DNA of 64,000 bases, from assembly GCA_900315585.1 (NCBI GenBank), contig OMZP01000014.1:1-64000 (forward strand), given 5' to 3'. The notes below the pieces were generated by a model. It was not told where the DNA came from and made no database searches. It saw nothing but the letters and a program-made list of their open reading frames with translations. Each line of letters opens with the position of its first letter. Position 1 is the stretch's first letter. Source of the DNA: an uncultured Eubacteriales bacterium. Its GTDB lineage: Bacteria; Bacillota; Clostridia; Christensenellales; Aristaeellaceae. Shown in pieces: positions 18,566 to 27,637 of this stretch. The translations under genes were made by a program, and so were the position numbers.

Positions 18566-19678
18566 TCACTCGCTGAATTTTCGGATATAGCAACCAGCGC
18601 GATTTGAACTGTCGGTGATCTTTCCTATGTTTTCCGGATGATAATCCACGATCTTCAGCAGGCGATCCGGCTCGTCTCGCTGAATGCGTTCCAGTTCTCT
18701 CAGATCCGCCTCATTGAAGATGAAAATGCTCTCCACCGGGCTGGGTTTGCAGACCTTTGTAAAGTCAGGAGCCTCGCCACAAGCCACCTGAATGACCATG
18801 CGCACAAAATCATAACCGGTGGAATACCGCACCAGATCGCTTCCGATACAGTCGCCACCCATCCGTCCCCCGATTTCGATGAGCTTGATGGTCCCATCTG
18901 AGGCAATTTTCAGCTCCGAATGAGATGCGCTGTTCTCGATCCCCAGGGAATCGAGCGCGTGATAGACCACCTTGCGCACCTTTTCATAGGTTTCGTCACT
19001 CACAGGAGCAGGCTCCCGATGCCCGGTCTCGATGAAATGCGGAGCACCCGTCGTATACTTCAGCGTCATGGCAAGCATATGATGCTCGCCATGGTAGGAG
19101 ATGCATTCAACGCTGTACTCCTGGCCTTCCGCGTATTCCTCGATCAATGCCTTGTTCTCAAAGCCCTCTTGAAGCGCGGCCTGCACCGCTTCTCTCAAGC
19201 CCGACGCACTCTCCAGTTTGTAAATGCCCCGGCTGCCACTTCGATCCGTGGGCTTCACGATGACGGGATAACTCAGCTGAAGCGCGCTTAAATCAGTTTT
19301 ATCGTCCACCAACAGACTACGCGGGCTTGGATCTCCGTTTTCCGCAAACGCTAAGCGCATCAGATGCTTGTTGGTGCTTCTGGCGGTCGATTGCGGGCTG
19401 TTGCAGGGCAGTCCCAGCGCATGCGCCACATAATTGACAGTGACAGCTGCCAGATCAGAAGCAATGCTGCAAATGCCACATATCCCGATCTCCCGGCACT
19501 TATCCAGGATCACATCTTTTTCAACAATGCTGATGGGATAAAAACAGTCCGCAGCCGCTTCGCCCACGTCATTCGCAGCCCAGGCAAATACGTGCGTCTT
19601 GTATCCCATCTCCTTCGCCTTTTCAATCAAAGGCAATTGCAGATAGCTGGCACCGATGATAGCAAGATTCTTGCTCAC
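18566..19678 (-). CDS. ATP-grasp ligase
   Basis: The 370-residue protein has an N-terminal Rossmann-like part (NLAIIGASYLQLPLIEKAKE) and a biotin-carboxylase-type ATP-grasp core: PVIVKPTDRSGSRGIYKL, LIEEYAEGQEYSVECI, then HSELKIASDGTIKLIEIGGR with the metal-binding ELK and EIGGRMGGD. Such enzymes form amide bonds by way of an acyl phosphate. Next to a sugar transaminase it may acylate a 4-amino sugar with an amino acid or short acid; this is inference. The start is GTG, overlapping the GT2 stop as GTGA. Confidence 0.85.
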   Translation of the reverse strand: MSKNLAIIGASYLQLPLIEKAKEMGYKTHVFAWAANDVGEAAADCFYPISIVEKDVILDKCREIGICGICSIASDLAAVTVNYVAHALGLPCNSPQSTARSTNKHLMRLAFAENGDPSPRSLLVDDKTDLSALQLSYPVIVKPTDRSGSRGIYKLESASGLREAVQAALQEGFENKALIEEYAEGQEYSVECISYHGEHHMLAMTLKYTTGAPHFIETGHREPAPVSDETYEKVRKVVYHALDSLGIENSASHSELKIASDGTIKLIEIGGRMGGDCIGSDLVRYSTGYDFVRMVIQVACGEAPDFTKVCKPSPVESIFIFNEADLRELERIQRDEPDRLLKIVDYHPENIGKITDSSNRAGCYIRKFSE

Positions 19679-20619
19679 TGAGCTTCATCCGTCCTTCCCT
19701 GTTTTTTGTTCAGTATTGTGCGAACGATATACAATGGCCTATGCTTGACTTCCATAAAAACATTGCCTACATAGATACCTACAACTCCAACCGCCATAAT
19801 CGTCAATCCACCCATTAACGCGATCATGGCAATCGTACTGGAATATCCCATTGAGATGTGCAGAGTGAAATACCGTATCACCGTAACAACCACAAACAAG
19901 AAAGCCAGGAGGGAGATAACCATCCCGCTCATCGCGACAATTCGCAGGAGCTTGTCAGATTGCGAAGTCAAAAGCTCCACTGCCATGCGCATGCGTTTGC
20001 TGAAATTGTATCCCGACTTGCCTTCAAATCGCTCGTTGTGGACCACGTCCATAGTCGTCCATCGAAAGCCCATCCACATCAGGTACATCGTAAACCCACG
20101 ATGCGACTCCCTCATGGTGCAATAGCTATCAATGACCTGACGACTGCATATGCTGAAATTGCAGAGAGATGGATCATATTTTGTGTCCGTCGCAAAGGAG
20201 TAAACAGAATAAAAGCAATTGGACAGCATCATCTTGAGCTTGGAATCCTGACGGTTTTCACGCCGGGCAACTACAAAATCATAGCCTTCCTGAGCTTTTT
20301 TATACAGGTTCTCTATTTCTTCCGGACGATCCTGTAGGTCGCAGTCCATTACGACTACCCAATCTCCCGTGGAATAGTCCAATCCAGCCAATGTTGCTTT
20401 GAGCTGACCAAAATTCCGGGACATCTCTATCCCGACAACATGGTTATCCTGCGCACACAGAGTCTCAATGACTTCCCATGAATTCTGTGGGCAGTTGTCA
20501 TTGACCAATATTATCTCATAATCATGGGTCAACTTGATAAGTGTCTGCGTTAATCTTCGATGCAGTTCGGGCAGCGCGGCGCGGCAGCCATACACTGGTA
20601 TGACAACGGAAATATGCAT
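19675..20619 (-). CDS. GT2 polyprenyl-phosphate glycosyltransferase (GtrB/ArnC-like)
   Basis: The 314-residue protein has ISVVIPVYGCRAALPELHRR, then VNDNCPQNSW and VVMDCDLQDRPEE. Two C-terminal membrane helices lie near residues 225-290. This is the ArnC/GtrB architecture, making undecaprenyl-phosphate sugars at the inner face. I chose the ATG at 20619, preceded by GGGAGAGAG. A pair of small flippase-like proteins lies upstream and an ATP-grasp ligase downstream (4-bp overlap), so the sugar is plausibly the amino sugar of this module. Confidence 0.9.
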   Translation of the reverse strand: MHISVVIPVYGCRAALPELHRRLTQTLIKLTHDYEIILVNDNCPQNSWEVIETLCAQDNHVVGIEMSRNFGQLKATLAGLDYSTGDWVVVMDCDLQDRPEEIENLYKKAQEGYDFVVARRENRQDSKLKMMLSNCFYSVYSFATDTKYDPSLCNFSICSRQVIDSYCTMRESHRGFTMYLMWMGFRWTTMDVVHNERFEGKSGYNFSKRMRMAVELLTSQSDKLLRIVAMSGMVISLLAFLFVVVTVIRYFTLHISMGYSSTIAMIALMGGLTIMAVGVVGIYVGNVFMEVKHRPLYIVRTILNKKQGRTDEAQ

Positions 20620-20653
20620 AGTTCTCTCTCCCATTTTAATGTGTCAATCCCAT

Positions 20654-20989
20654 TCAGATGTAAAACACAACAACCCCGATCAAGATCAGAGAATACCCAA
20701 TGATCTTTCTACGATCAACTTTCTCCTTGAAAAACACATAACTGAGGACCATGACCAGTATATAGCCCAATGATTCAATGATTGGACCATTCTTGTAGTC
20801 CAAGCCATGATATGCCGCTATGATAAGCAATGTGGAAACCACCATCATACCATATCCGATGATGACCCATGGATTGATGTATTCCTTGATCAAAGACGCA
20901 TGTTCCTGCTTGGCGCTCTTCTTTAATAGAATCTGCGAAAACGATGATACAATCACCGCCAGAATCATCAGTAAATAATACTTATTCAT
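20654..20989 (-). CDS. Small four-helix EamA/SMR-type membrane protein (ArnE/ArnF-like flippase subunit)
   Basis: The 111-residue protein has four hydrophobic helices and SFSQILLKKSAKQ in the first loop, as in ArnE/ArnF and EmrE-like proteins. ArnE-ArnF heterodimers flip undecaprenyl-phosphate amino sugars across the membrane. It overlaps the 3' end of the sister gene by eight bases; an ATG at 21001 would extend it by four residues. Its position next to a GT2 of the ArnC/GtrB type supports a flippase role. Confidence 0.78.
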   Translation of the reverse strand: MNKYYLLMILAVIVSSFSQILLKKSAKQEHASLIKEYINPWVIIGYGMMVVSTLLIIAAYHGLDYKNGPIIESLGYILVMVLSYVFFKEKVDRRKIIGYSLILIGVVVFYI

Positions 20990-21350
20990 TGGCTTCACCA
21001 TTCACGATCATGGTACCTGCGATAACGATGGCAACGCCGATCAGATTCTTTATCGTCACGGTTTCGTGGAAAATCAGCGATGCCCAGACAACGGACCAAA
21101 GCAGCGCCACAGAGCGGTTTGCGTATGCCACAGAAAGATCAAAGCGCTTGATGACCTGCTGCCACAGCAAGGCATAGATCCCCAATATCAGTATTTCAAG
21201 CCCATAAAACAGTATAAAGCCCGCAGACAGAAACTCATATCCGGAAGCGAGTTTCCCCGCTACACCGGATGCCGTATAGATCACAACGATGAATTGTAGA
21301 AATAGAATATGCTTTACTCCAATTCTGCCTTTTTCAATATTGTTTCCCAT
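20982..21350 (-). CDS. Second small EamA/SMR-type membrane protein (flippase partner subunit)
   Basis: The 122-residue protein has four helices (LFLQFIVVIYTASGVAGKLA, FILFYGLEILILGIYALLW and two more) and ends IVIAGTMIVNGEANE. It is homologous in layout to the next gene, and the pair probably forms a heterodimer, as ArnE and ArnF do. ATG at 21350 has GGAAG about ten bases upstream; the ATG at 21359 is too close to that site. The drug-exporter alternative (SMR efflux pump) is unlikely inside a glycan locus. Confidence 0.77.
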   Translation of the reverse strand: MGNNIEKGRIGVKHILFLQFIVVIYTASGVAGKLASGYEFLSAGFILFYGLEILILGIYALLWQQVIKRFDLSVAYANRSVALLWSVVWASLIFHETVTIKNLIGVAIVIAGTMIVNGEANE

Positions 21351-21369
21351 GTGCTGCATACTTCCTTAA

Positions 21370-22389
21370 TCACTCTGATTTTTTCCTGTCCTCCATGAGA
21401 GAATCCCAACGCCCGCTCTCCAGCTCACGCTTATAATCCTTCATCATTTCCATATAGGATGTATATTTCGGTACAAAACCGAAATCCCGCTTAGCCTTCC
21501 CCATATCAAATAGAAAAGACGGCGTATTGTTCGGTTTATCGGGACGATACACTATCTTGCTCTTTTTGTTCGGATTGCCGAATACCTCAATGACAGCCTT
21601 CGCCTGCTCTTCGAGATCCAGCTCTGTACCGGATGTCATATTATACAAACCACTGGTCTGATCGCTCTCCAACGCCAGCCTAAATGCTTCGGCGACATCC
21701 TTAACGTATATGATATCACGCGTTATATGCGGATCTCCCCACAGTTCGACGTCTTCCCCCTTCTGCGCCTTTTCTATGAATGTCTGGATACCGGATTTGT
21801 AGGCCTTACCGTTCACATATATCGTGCCGTGGGGCCCAACTCCGTATACCGGCGGAAAGCGGAAACTTGCGCACTGCATTCCATGCTGCTGATTGTAATA
21901 CTCCATCACGTCGTTGATCGCATTCTTTGAGATGACATATACCGCGTGATCTCCTGTAAAATGGAAGTCTCTCGGCTCAGTCTCCTTAATGGCGTAGCCT
22001 TTTCGCCAAGCGCCTGCCACATCAGAATAAGAGCAGCAGTTAATCACTTTGCGGATCCCGTTCTTACGGCAATATTCCAGCACATTGATCGCTCCGATTA
22101 CGTTGACATTGAAATAGTCTGCCGCGTTTTCATCGCGATCGAGGTTCACTTTCGCATTGGCTGGAAGCAAACCTGCAAGCAGCAGAACACCTTCTACTTC
22201 TTGCGTTGGCAGCTTGTCAAAGTCTTTCTTGTTGGTGATATCCAAATGAACGAAATCAGCACCTGATTGCCGAAGGATCTGAGCCATCTTCTCATTCCTG
22301 CCAGTAGCCAAAACCTTCTTCCCTGAAGCAATCAGATGCTCAACAGTATACATTCCAACGAAACCAGTCGCACCGATCACGATTATCAT
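21370..22389 (-). CDS. NAD-dependent epimerase/dehydratase (extended SDR)
   Basis: The 339-residue protein starts MIIVIGATGFVGMYTVEHL (GxxGxxG) and has a YVISK catalytic pair near residue 148. GAGGGG lies eight bases before the ATG. It sits 17 bases after the transaminase gene and just ahead of the flippase pair in an AT-richer block. It may reduce or epimerise the sugar of module B. The substrate cannot be read from the sequence. Confidence 0.85.
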   Translation of the reverse strand: MIIVIGATGFVGMYTVEHLIASGKKVLATGRNEKMAQILRQSGADFVHLDITNKKDFDKLPTQEVEGVLLLAGLLPANAKVNLDRDENAADYFNVNVIGAINVLEYCRKNGIRKVINCCSYSDVAGAWRKGYAIKETEPRDFHFTGDHAVYVISKNAINDVMEYYNQQHGMQCASFRFPPVYGVGPHGTIYVNGKAYKSGIQTFIEKAQKGEDVELWGDPHITRDIIYVKDVAEAFRLALESDQTSGLYNMTSGTELDLEEQAKAVIEVFGNPNKKSKIVYRPDKPNNTPSFLFDMGKAKRDFGFVPKYTSYMEMMKDYKRELESGRWDSLMEDRKKSE

Positions 22390-22406
22390 TTTCTTTTCCC
22401 CTCTCT

Positions 22407-23540
22407 TCAGTTCTCGCTGAAAAAGTCCAGAACAGCATTAATCACCACATGACGATCTTCTTCGGATAGCCCATAATACATCGGTAAACGAACCAGGCGA
22501 TCGCTTTCCTTGGTTGTATAAACGTCCTCACCGTTGAAACGGCCATATTCCAAGCCTGCAGGAGCGCTATGCAGAGGTATGTAGTGGAACGTGCACTGAA
22601 CCCCTCTCTCCTTCATGAAGTTGATAAACCGCGTTCGCTCATCCAGGTTGCGGCACTTAATGTAATACATATGAGCATTATGTACACAGGTTTCAGAAAT
22701 GGTCGGCAGCTCTATCAACTCTTTCTGAGACAGCGGTAAAAAAGCGCAGTTATAAGCATCCCAGGTTTTAAGCCGGTTCTCATTGATCTCGTCCGCCTTC
22801 TCGAGCTGCGCCCACAGGTAAGCTGCATTCATGTCGCTGGGCAGATAGCTGTCGCCAAAGCCCACCCAGGTATATTTGTCGACCTGGCCGCGGAAGAACT
22901 TGGACCGGTTGGTGCCCTTTTCCCGCAGGATCTCCGCTGCCTCGTTGTATTGTGCGTCGTTGATCACCAGCGCGCCGCCCTCGCCCATGGAGTAGTTCTT
23001 TGTCTCATGGAAGGAATAGCAGCCAAAATCGCCAATGGTGCCTAATGCGCGTCCCTTATAGGTGCTCATCACACCCTGAGCCGCATCTTCCACCACCTTC
23101 AGATTGTGACGTCGCGCGATGTCCATGATGGTATCCATCTCGCAGGCCACGCCAGCGTAATGTACAGGTACAATGACCTTCGTCTTATCCGTGATGGCCG
23201 CTTCGATTTTCGTCTCGTCGATGTTCATCGTATCCGGACGGATATCTACAAACACCAGCTTTGCACCCGCCAGCACGAAAGCATTGGCCGTGCTGGAAAA
23301 CGTGAAGCTGGGCAGAATCACCTCGTCACCGGGATGTAGATCGCACAGCATCGCCGCCATATCCAGCGCCGTGGACCCGCTGGTGGTCAACAGCACCTTC
23401 TGGGCATGGAAGCGCTCTTCCAGCCAGGCATTGCACTTCTTTGTAAACTGGCCGTCTCCGCAAATCTTGTGGGCTTCAATGGCCTGCATTACATATTCCA
23501 ATTCTCTGCCCGTAAAGGGCGGGATGTTAAAATTTATCAT
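22407..23540 (-). CDS. DegT/DnrJ/EryC1-family transaminase, dTDP-4-amino-4,6-dideoxygalactose type (WecE/RffA-like)
   Basis: The 377-residue protein has the PLP lysine in SFHETKNYSMGEGGALVIND, the cofactor-binding VEDAAQGV, and the N-terminal INFNIPPFTGRELEY typical of WecE/RffA. WecE aminates dTDP-4-keto-6-deoxyglucose, the product of RmlB, which is encoded 3 kb upstream in the same run. It would give dTDP-Fuc4N for the lipid-linked sugar route of this module. The WecE assignment rests on overall similarity; a related 4-keto sugar is possible. Confidence 0.9.
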   Translation of the reverse strand: MINFNIPPFTGRELEYVMQAIEAHKICGDGQFTKKCNAWLEERFHAQKVLLTTSGSTALDMAAMLCDLHPGDEVILPSFTFSSTANAFVLAGAKLVFVDIRPDTMNIDETKIEAAITDKTKVIVPVHYAGVACEMDTIMDIARRHNLKVVEDAAQGVMSTYKGRALGTIGDFGCYSFHETKNYSMGEGGALVINDAQYNEAAEILREKGTNRSKFFRGQVDKYTWVGFGDSYLPSDMNAAYLWAQLEKADEINENRLKTWDAYNCAFLPLSQKELIELPTISETCVHNAHMYYIKCRNLDERTRFINFMKERGVQCTFHYIPLHSAPAGLEYGRFNGEDVYTTKESDRLVRLPMYYGLSEEDRHVVINAVLDFFSEN

Positions 23541-23581
23541 GATGCTTTCCCCCTTAACGATTTTTCAATGCGATGATCTAT

Positions 23582-25060
23582 TTATGGAAACGGTTGCCCT
23601 GCGTAAGCAATTTCGCACAGGCAGGCATAGAAGCCTGCGATCATACTGAAGAACACGAAAAGACACACAATAAACACCATGCTCTTTTGAATGCCTTCTT
23701 TATTGACTCGTCCCATAACCGGTATTTTATACATCAAATCGATCCACTCACTCAAGCCATTGGATGTAACGAGGAACAACAAAGGGGTAAACGTGATGAT
23801 ATAGCGCCCTTGTGCTTGATAGTCCTGGCACCACGAGAAGTAGATCGAAATAGTGAGCGTAACCAGTGATGCCAAAAACAGTGATGCACCTGCAATAACA
23901 GCATCGCGCTTAAAGCCAAACTTTCTTGGCATTGCAGCAGCTATTGCCAGTTTAATCAGCATTCCGATAATTCCAACACCGAACAACCATTGGTAGCTAC
24001 TATAGAACCATTCTGGCATTCTGATATACATGTAGCCAAAGATTCCGATCAAACTTTCGTAAGTCGAAACCGTCCACGGCATAACCTCCAGCATACGTAG
24101 AGGACCTATTCCTTGATCTTTGAGAGAAACCCTGAGCGATGGTTTATATGCTTCCAGCGCATAAGCCTCCGCATAAGGCTGGGATGCACTCAAAGAAAGG
24201 AAGTCTCCGTCGTAAATGACCGCGTTGCGAATAAACTTCCATCCACATACGACAAATACAATTGCCAGAACCAACAAACCTTTCAAGATGAAGCTCTTGA
24301 AAGACGTCTCCGTTCTATGGGCAATGTGCCATGCAATATATAGAAACAGCGTCATAAGGACGAAGCCATATGCAAACTTGTATGACAGGAGGCACAGGCC
24401 CAGAGCAATTGCCAGCAGGGATGTGGATCTAATGCTCCACTTCTGTTCCATACAGTCGAGCCAACAGTAAACTATCATCAGGGCTGTAAAGTATGAAAAA
24501 GAATCCAGATTCACGTAGCTTCCAAGGAAAACAATCTGCGGAAGCAGGGTGCTCAATACGATGAATATCCAGCGAAGGGGGTTCTCCCCAAACACTTTCC
24601 GGGACAGTTGAATGGCAAAGTAACCAGCGCCCACCATTGACAGAGCGCTGGTGAGTCTCGCTGCCAACAGCAGCGAAATTTCACTTTGCGTAAACAGCGA
24701 TGCTATCCACATAAAGCATGCGCTCAGGAGATATGGCATGGCGATATCGAAGCCGTACGATATACCCCAATTGGGATCTCGCAGGGATTCCTCCCAGCCA
24801 TAAGGAAGCGCTTTGTTCTCGAGTATGAACTTGGGAATGTTAAAGCGCATGTATTCATCCGGTCCATAGAACCTTGAAATAAAAACGAACATCCAAAACA
24901 TATAGATGACAAAACAGAGAATAAGATAATATCGCTCTGGCATACTCAGTTTTGATGTGCCAAAAAAACGACTCACCCTGGCGTGACCCGTACATCTTGT
25001 TTTGCCTTCTATAGTATTCCTGTTGTGCTCAATATTCTCATTCATAGCAGTATCATTCAT
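23582..25060 (-). CDS. DUF2142-like polytopic membrane protein (probable GT-C glycosyltransferase)
   Basis: The 492-residue protein has about 11 helices after a hydrophilic N-terminus of 35 residues. The first outer loop has FYGPDEYMRFNIPKFI and later NWGISYGFDIAMPYLLSA, which match the DUF2142 family. Family members look like GT-C glycosyltransferases with the acidic pair DE in the first loop. No good ribosome binding site lies before the ATG at 25060, and ATG at 25045 is an alternative. This is the 5' border of the AT-rich block, immediately after the GC-rich rmlD. Confidence 0.8.
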   Translation of the reverse strand: MNDTAMNENIEHNRNTIEGKTRCTGHARVSRFFGTSKLSMPERYYLILCFVIYMFWMFVFISRFYGPDEYMRFNIPKFILENKALPYGWEESLRDPNWGISYGFDIAMPYLLSACFMWIASLFTQSEISLLLAARLTSALSMVGAGYFAIQLSRKVFGENPLRWIFIVLSTLLPQIVFLGSYVNLDSFSYFTALMIVYCWLDCMEQKWSIRSTSLLAIALGLCLLSYKFAYGFVLMTLFLYIAWHIAHRTETSFKSFILKGLLVLAIVFVVCGWKFIRNAVIYDGDFLSLSASQPYAEAYALEAYKPSLRVSLKDQGIGPLRMLEVMPWTVSTYESLIGIFGYMYIRMPEWFYSSYQWLFGVGIIGMLIKLAIAAAMPRKFGFKRDAVIAGASLFLASLVTLTISIYFSWCQDYQAQGRYIITFTPLLFLVTSNGLSEWIDLMYKIPVMGRVNKEGIQKSMVFIVCLFVFFSMIAGFYACLCEIAYAGQPFP

Positions 25061-25102
25061 GAATATATATTGATTATTCTGTAGACACGGAACCGAGTAT
25101 AA

Positions 25103-26023
25103 TCAGCCTTGGTTCTGAAAATCCATAATATACCTCCCCACCGCGTCCTTCCAGTCCGGCAGGGGCTCAAAGCCGCAGGCTGTGAGCTTCGACTTGTCCA
25201 AGCGGCTGTTGAAGGGGCGGGCGGCGGTGGAGAGGCCGTATTCGGCGGTGGTGACGGGAACGACAGTCACGGCTATGCCGGCCTGGCGGAAGATCTCCGC
25301 GGCGAAGTCGGCCCAGCTGATGTAGCCGCCCTCGTTGGTGGCGTGGTAGGTGCCGTACTTGTCGGACTCGATCATGTCCACCAGCAGGCGGGCCAGGTCG
25401 AGGGTGTAGGTGGGCGTGCCGATCTGGTCGTTCACCACCCGAAGGGTATCGTGGGTCTCGCCCAGCTTCAGCATGGTCTTGATGAAGTTCTTGCCGTTCA
25501 GGCCGAACACCCAGGCGATGCGCACGATGAAAGATCGCTCCACCAGCCCGCGGACGGCCAGCTCGCCGCCCAGCTTGGTCTCGCCGTAGACGTTCAGCGG
25601 CGCGTAGTCGGTGCAATCCGGCTGCCAGGGCTCGGTGCCCTGGCCGTCAAAGACGTAATCCGTGGAGATGTACATCATCTTGCAGTCCAGCGCCCGGCAG
25701 GCCTCGGCGATGTGGCGCGTGCCGTCCACGTTGATGGCCCTCACCTTCGGCTGGTTCGCCGCGTCCTCGGCAGCGTCCACCGCCGTCCAGGCGGCGCAGT
25801 GGATCACCGCGTCCGGCCGGACCTCGCTCAGCACCTTGCTGACCGCCGCGCTGTCGGTGATGTCCAGCTGCACATAGGGCATGGCGCACACGGGTGTGCC
25901 GTCCTGGATGCCGCTGTAGGTCGGGGCGATGTCGCTGCCCACGCCCGCGTGGCCCCGCTTCGCCAGCTCGTTCATCACGTCGTGACCCAGCTGGCCGCCG
26001 ACGCCGGTGACAAAAATCTTCAT
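25103..26023 (-). CDS. rmlD: dTDP-4-dehydrorhamnose reductase
   Basis: The 306-residue protein starts MKIFVTGVGGQLGHDVMNEL and has the SDR motif YGETKLGGE (YxxxK), STDYVFDG and VRIAWVFG, all standard for RmlD. It completes dTDP-L-rhamnose synthesis. AGGAG lies eight bases before the ATG at 26023, so the longer in-frame start is rejected. It is the last gene of the order rmlA-rmlC-rmlB-rmlD. Confidence 0.97.
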   Translation of the reverse strand: MKIFVTGVGGQLGHDVMNELAKRGHAGVGSDIAPTYSGIQDGTPVCAMPYVQLDITDSAAVSKVLSEVRPDAVIHCAAWTAVDAAEDAANQPKVRAINVDGTRHIAEACRALDCKMMYISTDYVFDGQGTEPWQPDCTDYAPLNVYGETKLGGELAVRGLVERSFIVRIAWVFGLNGKNFIKTMLKLGETHDTLRVVNDQIGTPTYTLDLARLLVDMIESDKYGTYHATNEGGYISWADFAAEIFRQAGIAVTVVPVTTAEYGLSTAARPFNSRLDKSKLTACGFEPLPDWKDAVGRYIMDFQNQG

Positions 26024-26034
26024 CTCAAATGCTC

Positions 26035-27054
26035 CTATCTGTTCCCGTACATCTGCTCGTAATAGTTCTGATATTCGCCGGTGATGATGGTCTCCCACCA
26101 CTCACGGTTGTCCAGGTACCACTGGATGGTCTTCTTGATGCCGTCGGCGAACTTGGTCTCCGGCAGCCAGCCCAGCTCGTTGTGGATCTTGGTGGGGTCG
26201 ATGGCGTAGCGCATGTCGTGGCCCTTGCGGTCGGTCACGTGGGTGATCAGGCTCTCGGGCTTATTAAGCTCCTTGCAGATCAGCTTCACGATGTCGATGT
26301 TCTTCATCTCGTTGTGGCCGCCCACGTTGTAGACCTCGCCCACGGTGCCCTTGTGGATGATCAGGTCGATGGCCCGGCAGTGGTCCTCCACGTACAGCCA
26401 GTCGCGCACGTTCAGGCCCTCGCCGTACACCGGCAGCGGCTTGTCGTTCAGCGCGTTGGCGATCATCAGCGGGATCAGCTTCTCCGGGAAGTGATAGGGC
26501 CCGTAGTTGTTGGAGCAGCGGGAGATGGTCACCGGCAGGCTGAAGGTACGGTGGTAGGCCAGCACCAGCAGGTCCGCGCCCGCCTTGCTGCTGGAATAGG
26601 GGCTGGAGGTGTGGATCGGCGTCTCCTCGGTGAAGAACAGGTCCGGCCGGTCCAGGGGCAGGTCGCCGTACACCTCGTCCGTGGACACCTGGTGATACCG
26701 CTGGATGCCGTACTTGCGGCAGGCGTCCATCAGCACGCTGGTGCCGATGATGTTGGTCTCCAGGAAGATGGACGGGTTCTCGATGGAGCGATCCACGTGG
26801 CTCTCCGCGGCGAAGTTGACCACGATGTCCGGGTGCTCCTCCTCGAACAGCTTGTAGACGCCCTCCCGGTCGCAGATGTCCAGCTTCACGAAGCGGAAAT
26901 TCGGGTTGTCCATGACCGGGGCCAGCGTGGACAGATTGCCCGCGTAGGTCAGCTTGTCCAGGCAGATGATCCGGTAGTCCGGATACTTTTTCAGCATGTG
27001 GAAGATAAAGTTGGAGCCGATGAAGCCGGCGCCGCCGGTGACGATGATGGTCAT
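26035..27054 (-). CDS. rmlB: dTDP-glucose 4,6-dehydratase
   Basis: The 339-residue protein starts MTIIVTGGAGFIGSNFIFHM and has HQVSTDEVYGDL and YSSSKAGAD (YxxxK), diagnostic of RmlB. It makes dTDP-4-keto-6-deoxyglucose, which can go to RmlC/RmlD (rhamnose) or to the WecE-like transaminase in module B. GGAGG is eight bases upstream of the ATG. Confidence 0.97.
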   Translation of the reverse strand: MTIIVTGGAGFIGSNFIFHMLKKYPDYRIICLDKLTYAGNLSTLAPVMDNPNFRFVKLDICDREGVYKLFEEEHPDIVVNFAAESHVDRSIENPSIFLETNIIGTSVLMDACRKYGIQRYHQVSTDEVYGDLPLDRPDLFFTEETPIHTSSPYSSSKAGADLLVLAYHRTFSLPVTISRCSNNYGPYHFPEKLIPLMIANALNDKPLPVYGEGLNVRDWLYVEDHCRAIDLIIHKGTVGEVYNVGGHNEMKNIDIVKLICKELNKPESLITHVTDRKGHDMRYAIDPTKIHNELGWLPETKFADGIKKTIQWYLDNREWWETIITGEYQNYYEQMYGNR

Positions 27055-27073
27055 GTTGTATTCCTCCGATTGT

Positions 27074-27637
27074 TTATATTTCCCCGTAGACAAAATTGCA
27101 GTCGCTGTCGTCCAGCAGCGGGGAGGTGGTGTCCTTCTGGCTCAGCAGCTCCTCCTTCACCTCGCCCCAGTCCACGCCGATGGTGGGGTCGTTGAAACGG
27201 ATGCCGCGGTCGCACGCCTTGCTGTACAGGTTGTCCACCTTGTAGCAGAACTCCACGTCGTCCGTGAGGGTCTTGAAGCCGTGGCCGAAGCCGCGGGGGA
27301 TCATCAACATGCGCTTGTTCTCCGCCGACAGCTCCACGGCCACCCACTGCTTGTAGGTGGGGCTGCCCTTGCGCAGGTCCACCGCCACGTCCAGCACCGC
27401 GCCGCGGGTCACGCGCACCAGCTTGGCCTGGGCCATGGGCGCGTTCTGGAAGTGGATGCCCCGCAGGATGCCCTTCTGGGCGGAGAAGGACTGGTTGTCC
27501 TGCACGAAGTCATAGTTCAGGCCCAGCTGCTCGAAGTTCCGGGTGGACCAGGTCTCCATGAAATAGCCGCGCTGGTCGCCGAACACCTGGGGCTCGATGA
27601 TGTACACGCCCGGCAGCTTGGTTTCGATCTTGTTCAT
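27074..27637 (-). CDS. rmlC: dTDP-4-dehydrorhamnose 3,5-epimerase
   Basis: The 187-residue cupin starts [20 protein letters not shown] and has GILRGIHFQ, with the catalytic histidine, and RMLMIPRGFGHGF. The length is normal for RmlC. Its ATG overlaps the last base of the rmlA stop (TGATG). Confidence 0.97.
   Translation of the reverse strand: MNKIETKLPGVYIIEPQVFGDQRGYFMETWSTRNFEQLGLNYDFVQDNQSFSAQKGILRGIHFQNAPMAQAKLVRVTRGAVLDVAVDLRKGSPTYKQWVAVELSAENKRMLMIPRGFGHGFKTLTDDVEFCYKVDNLYSKACDRGIRFNDPTIGVDWGEVKEELLSQKDTTSPLLDDSDCNFVYGEI

Noticed and set aside
20654..21350. Small multidrug-resistance efflux pair
   Set aside because: The fold is shared with SMR pumps, but the setting between an SDR and an ArnC/GtrB-like transferase points to lipid-sugar flipping.
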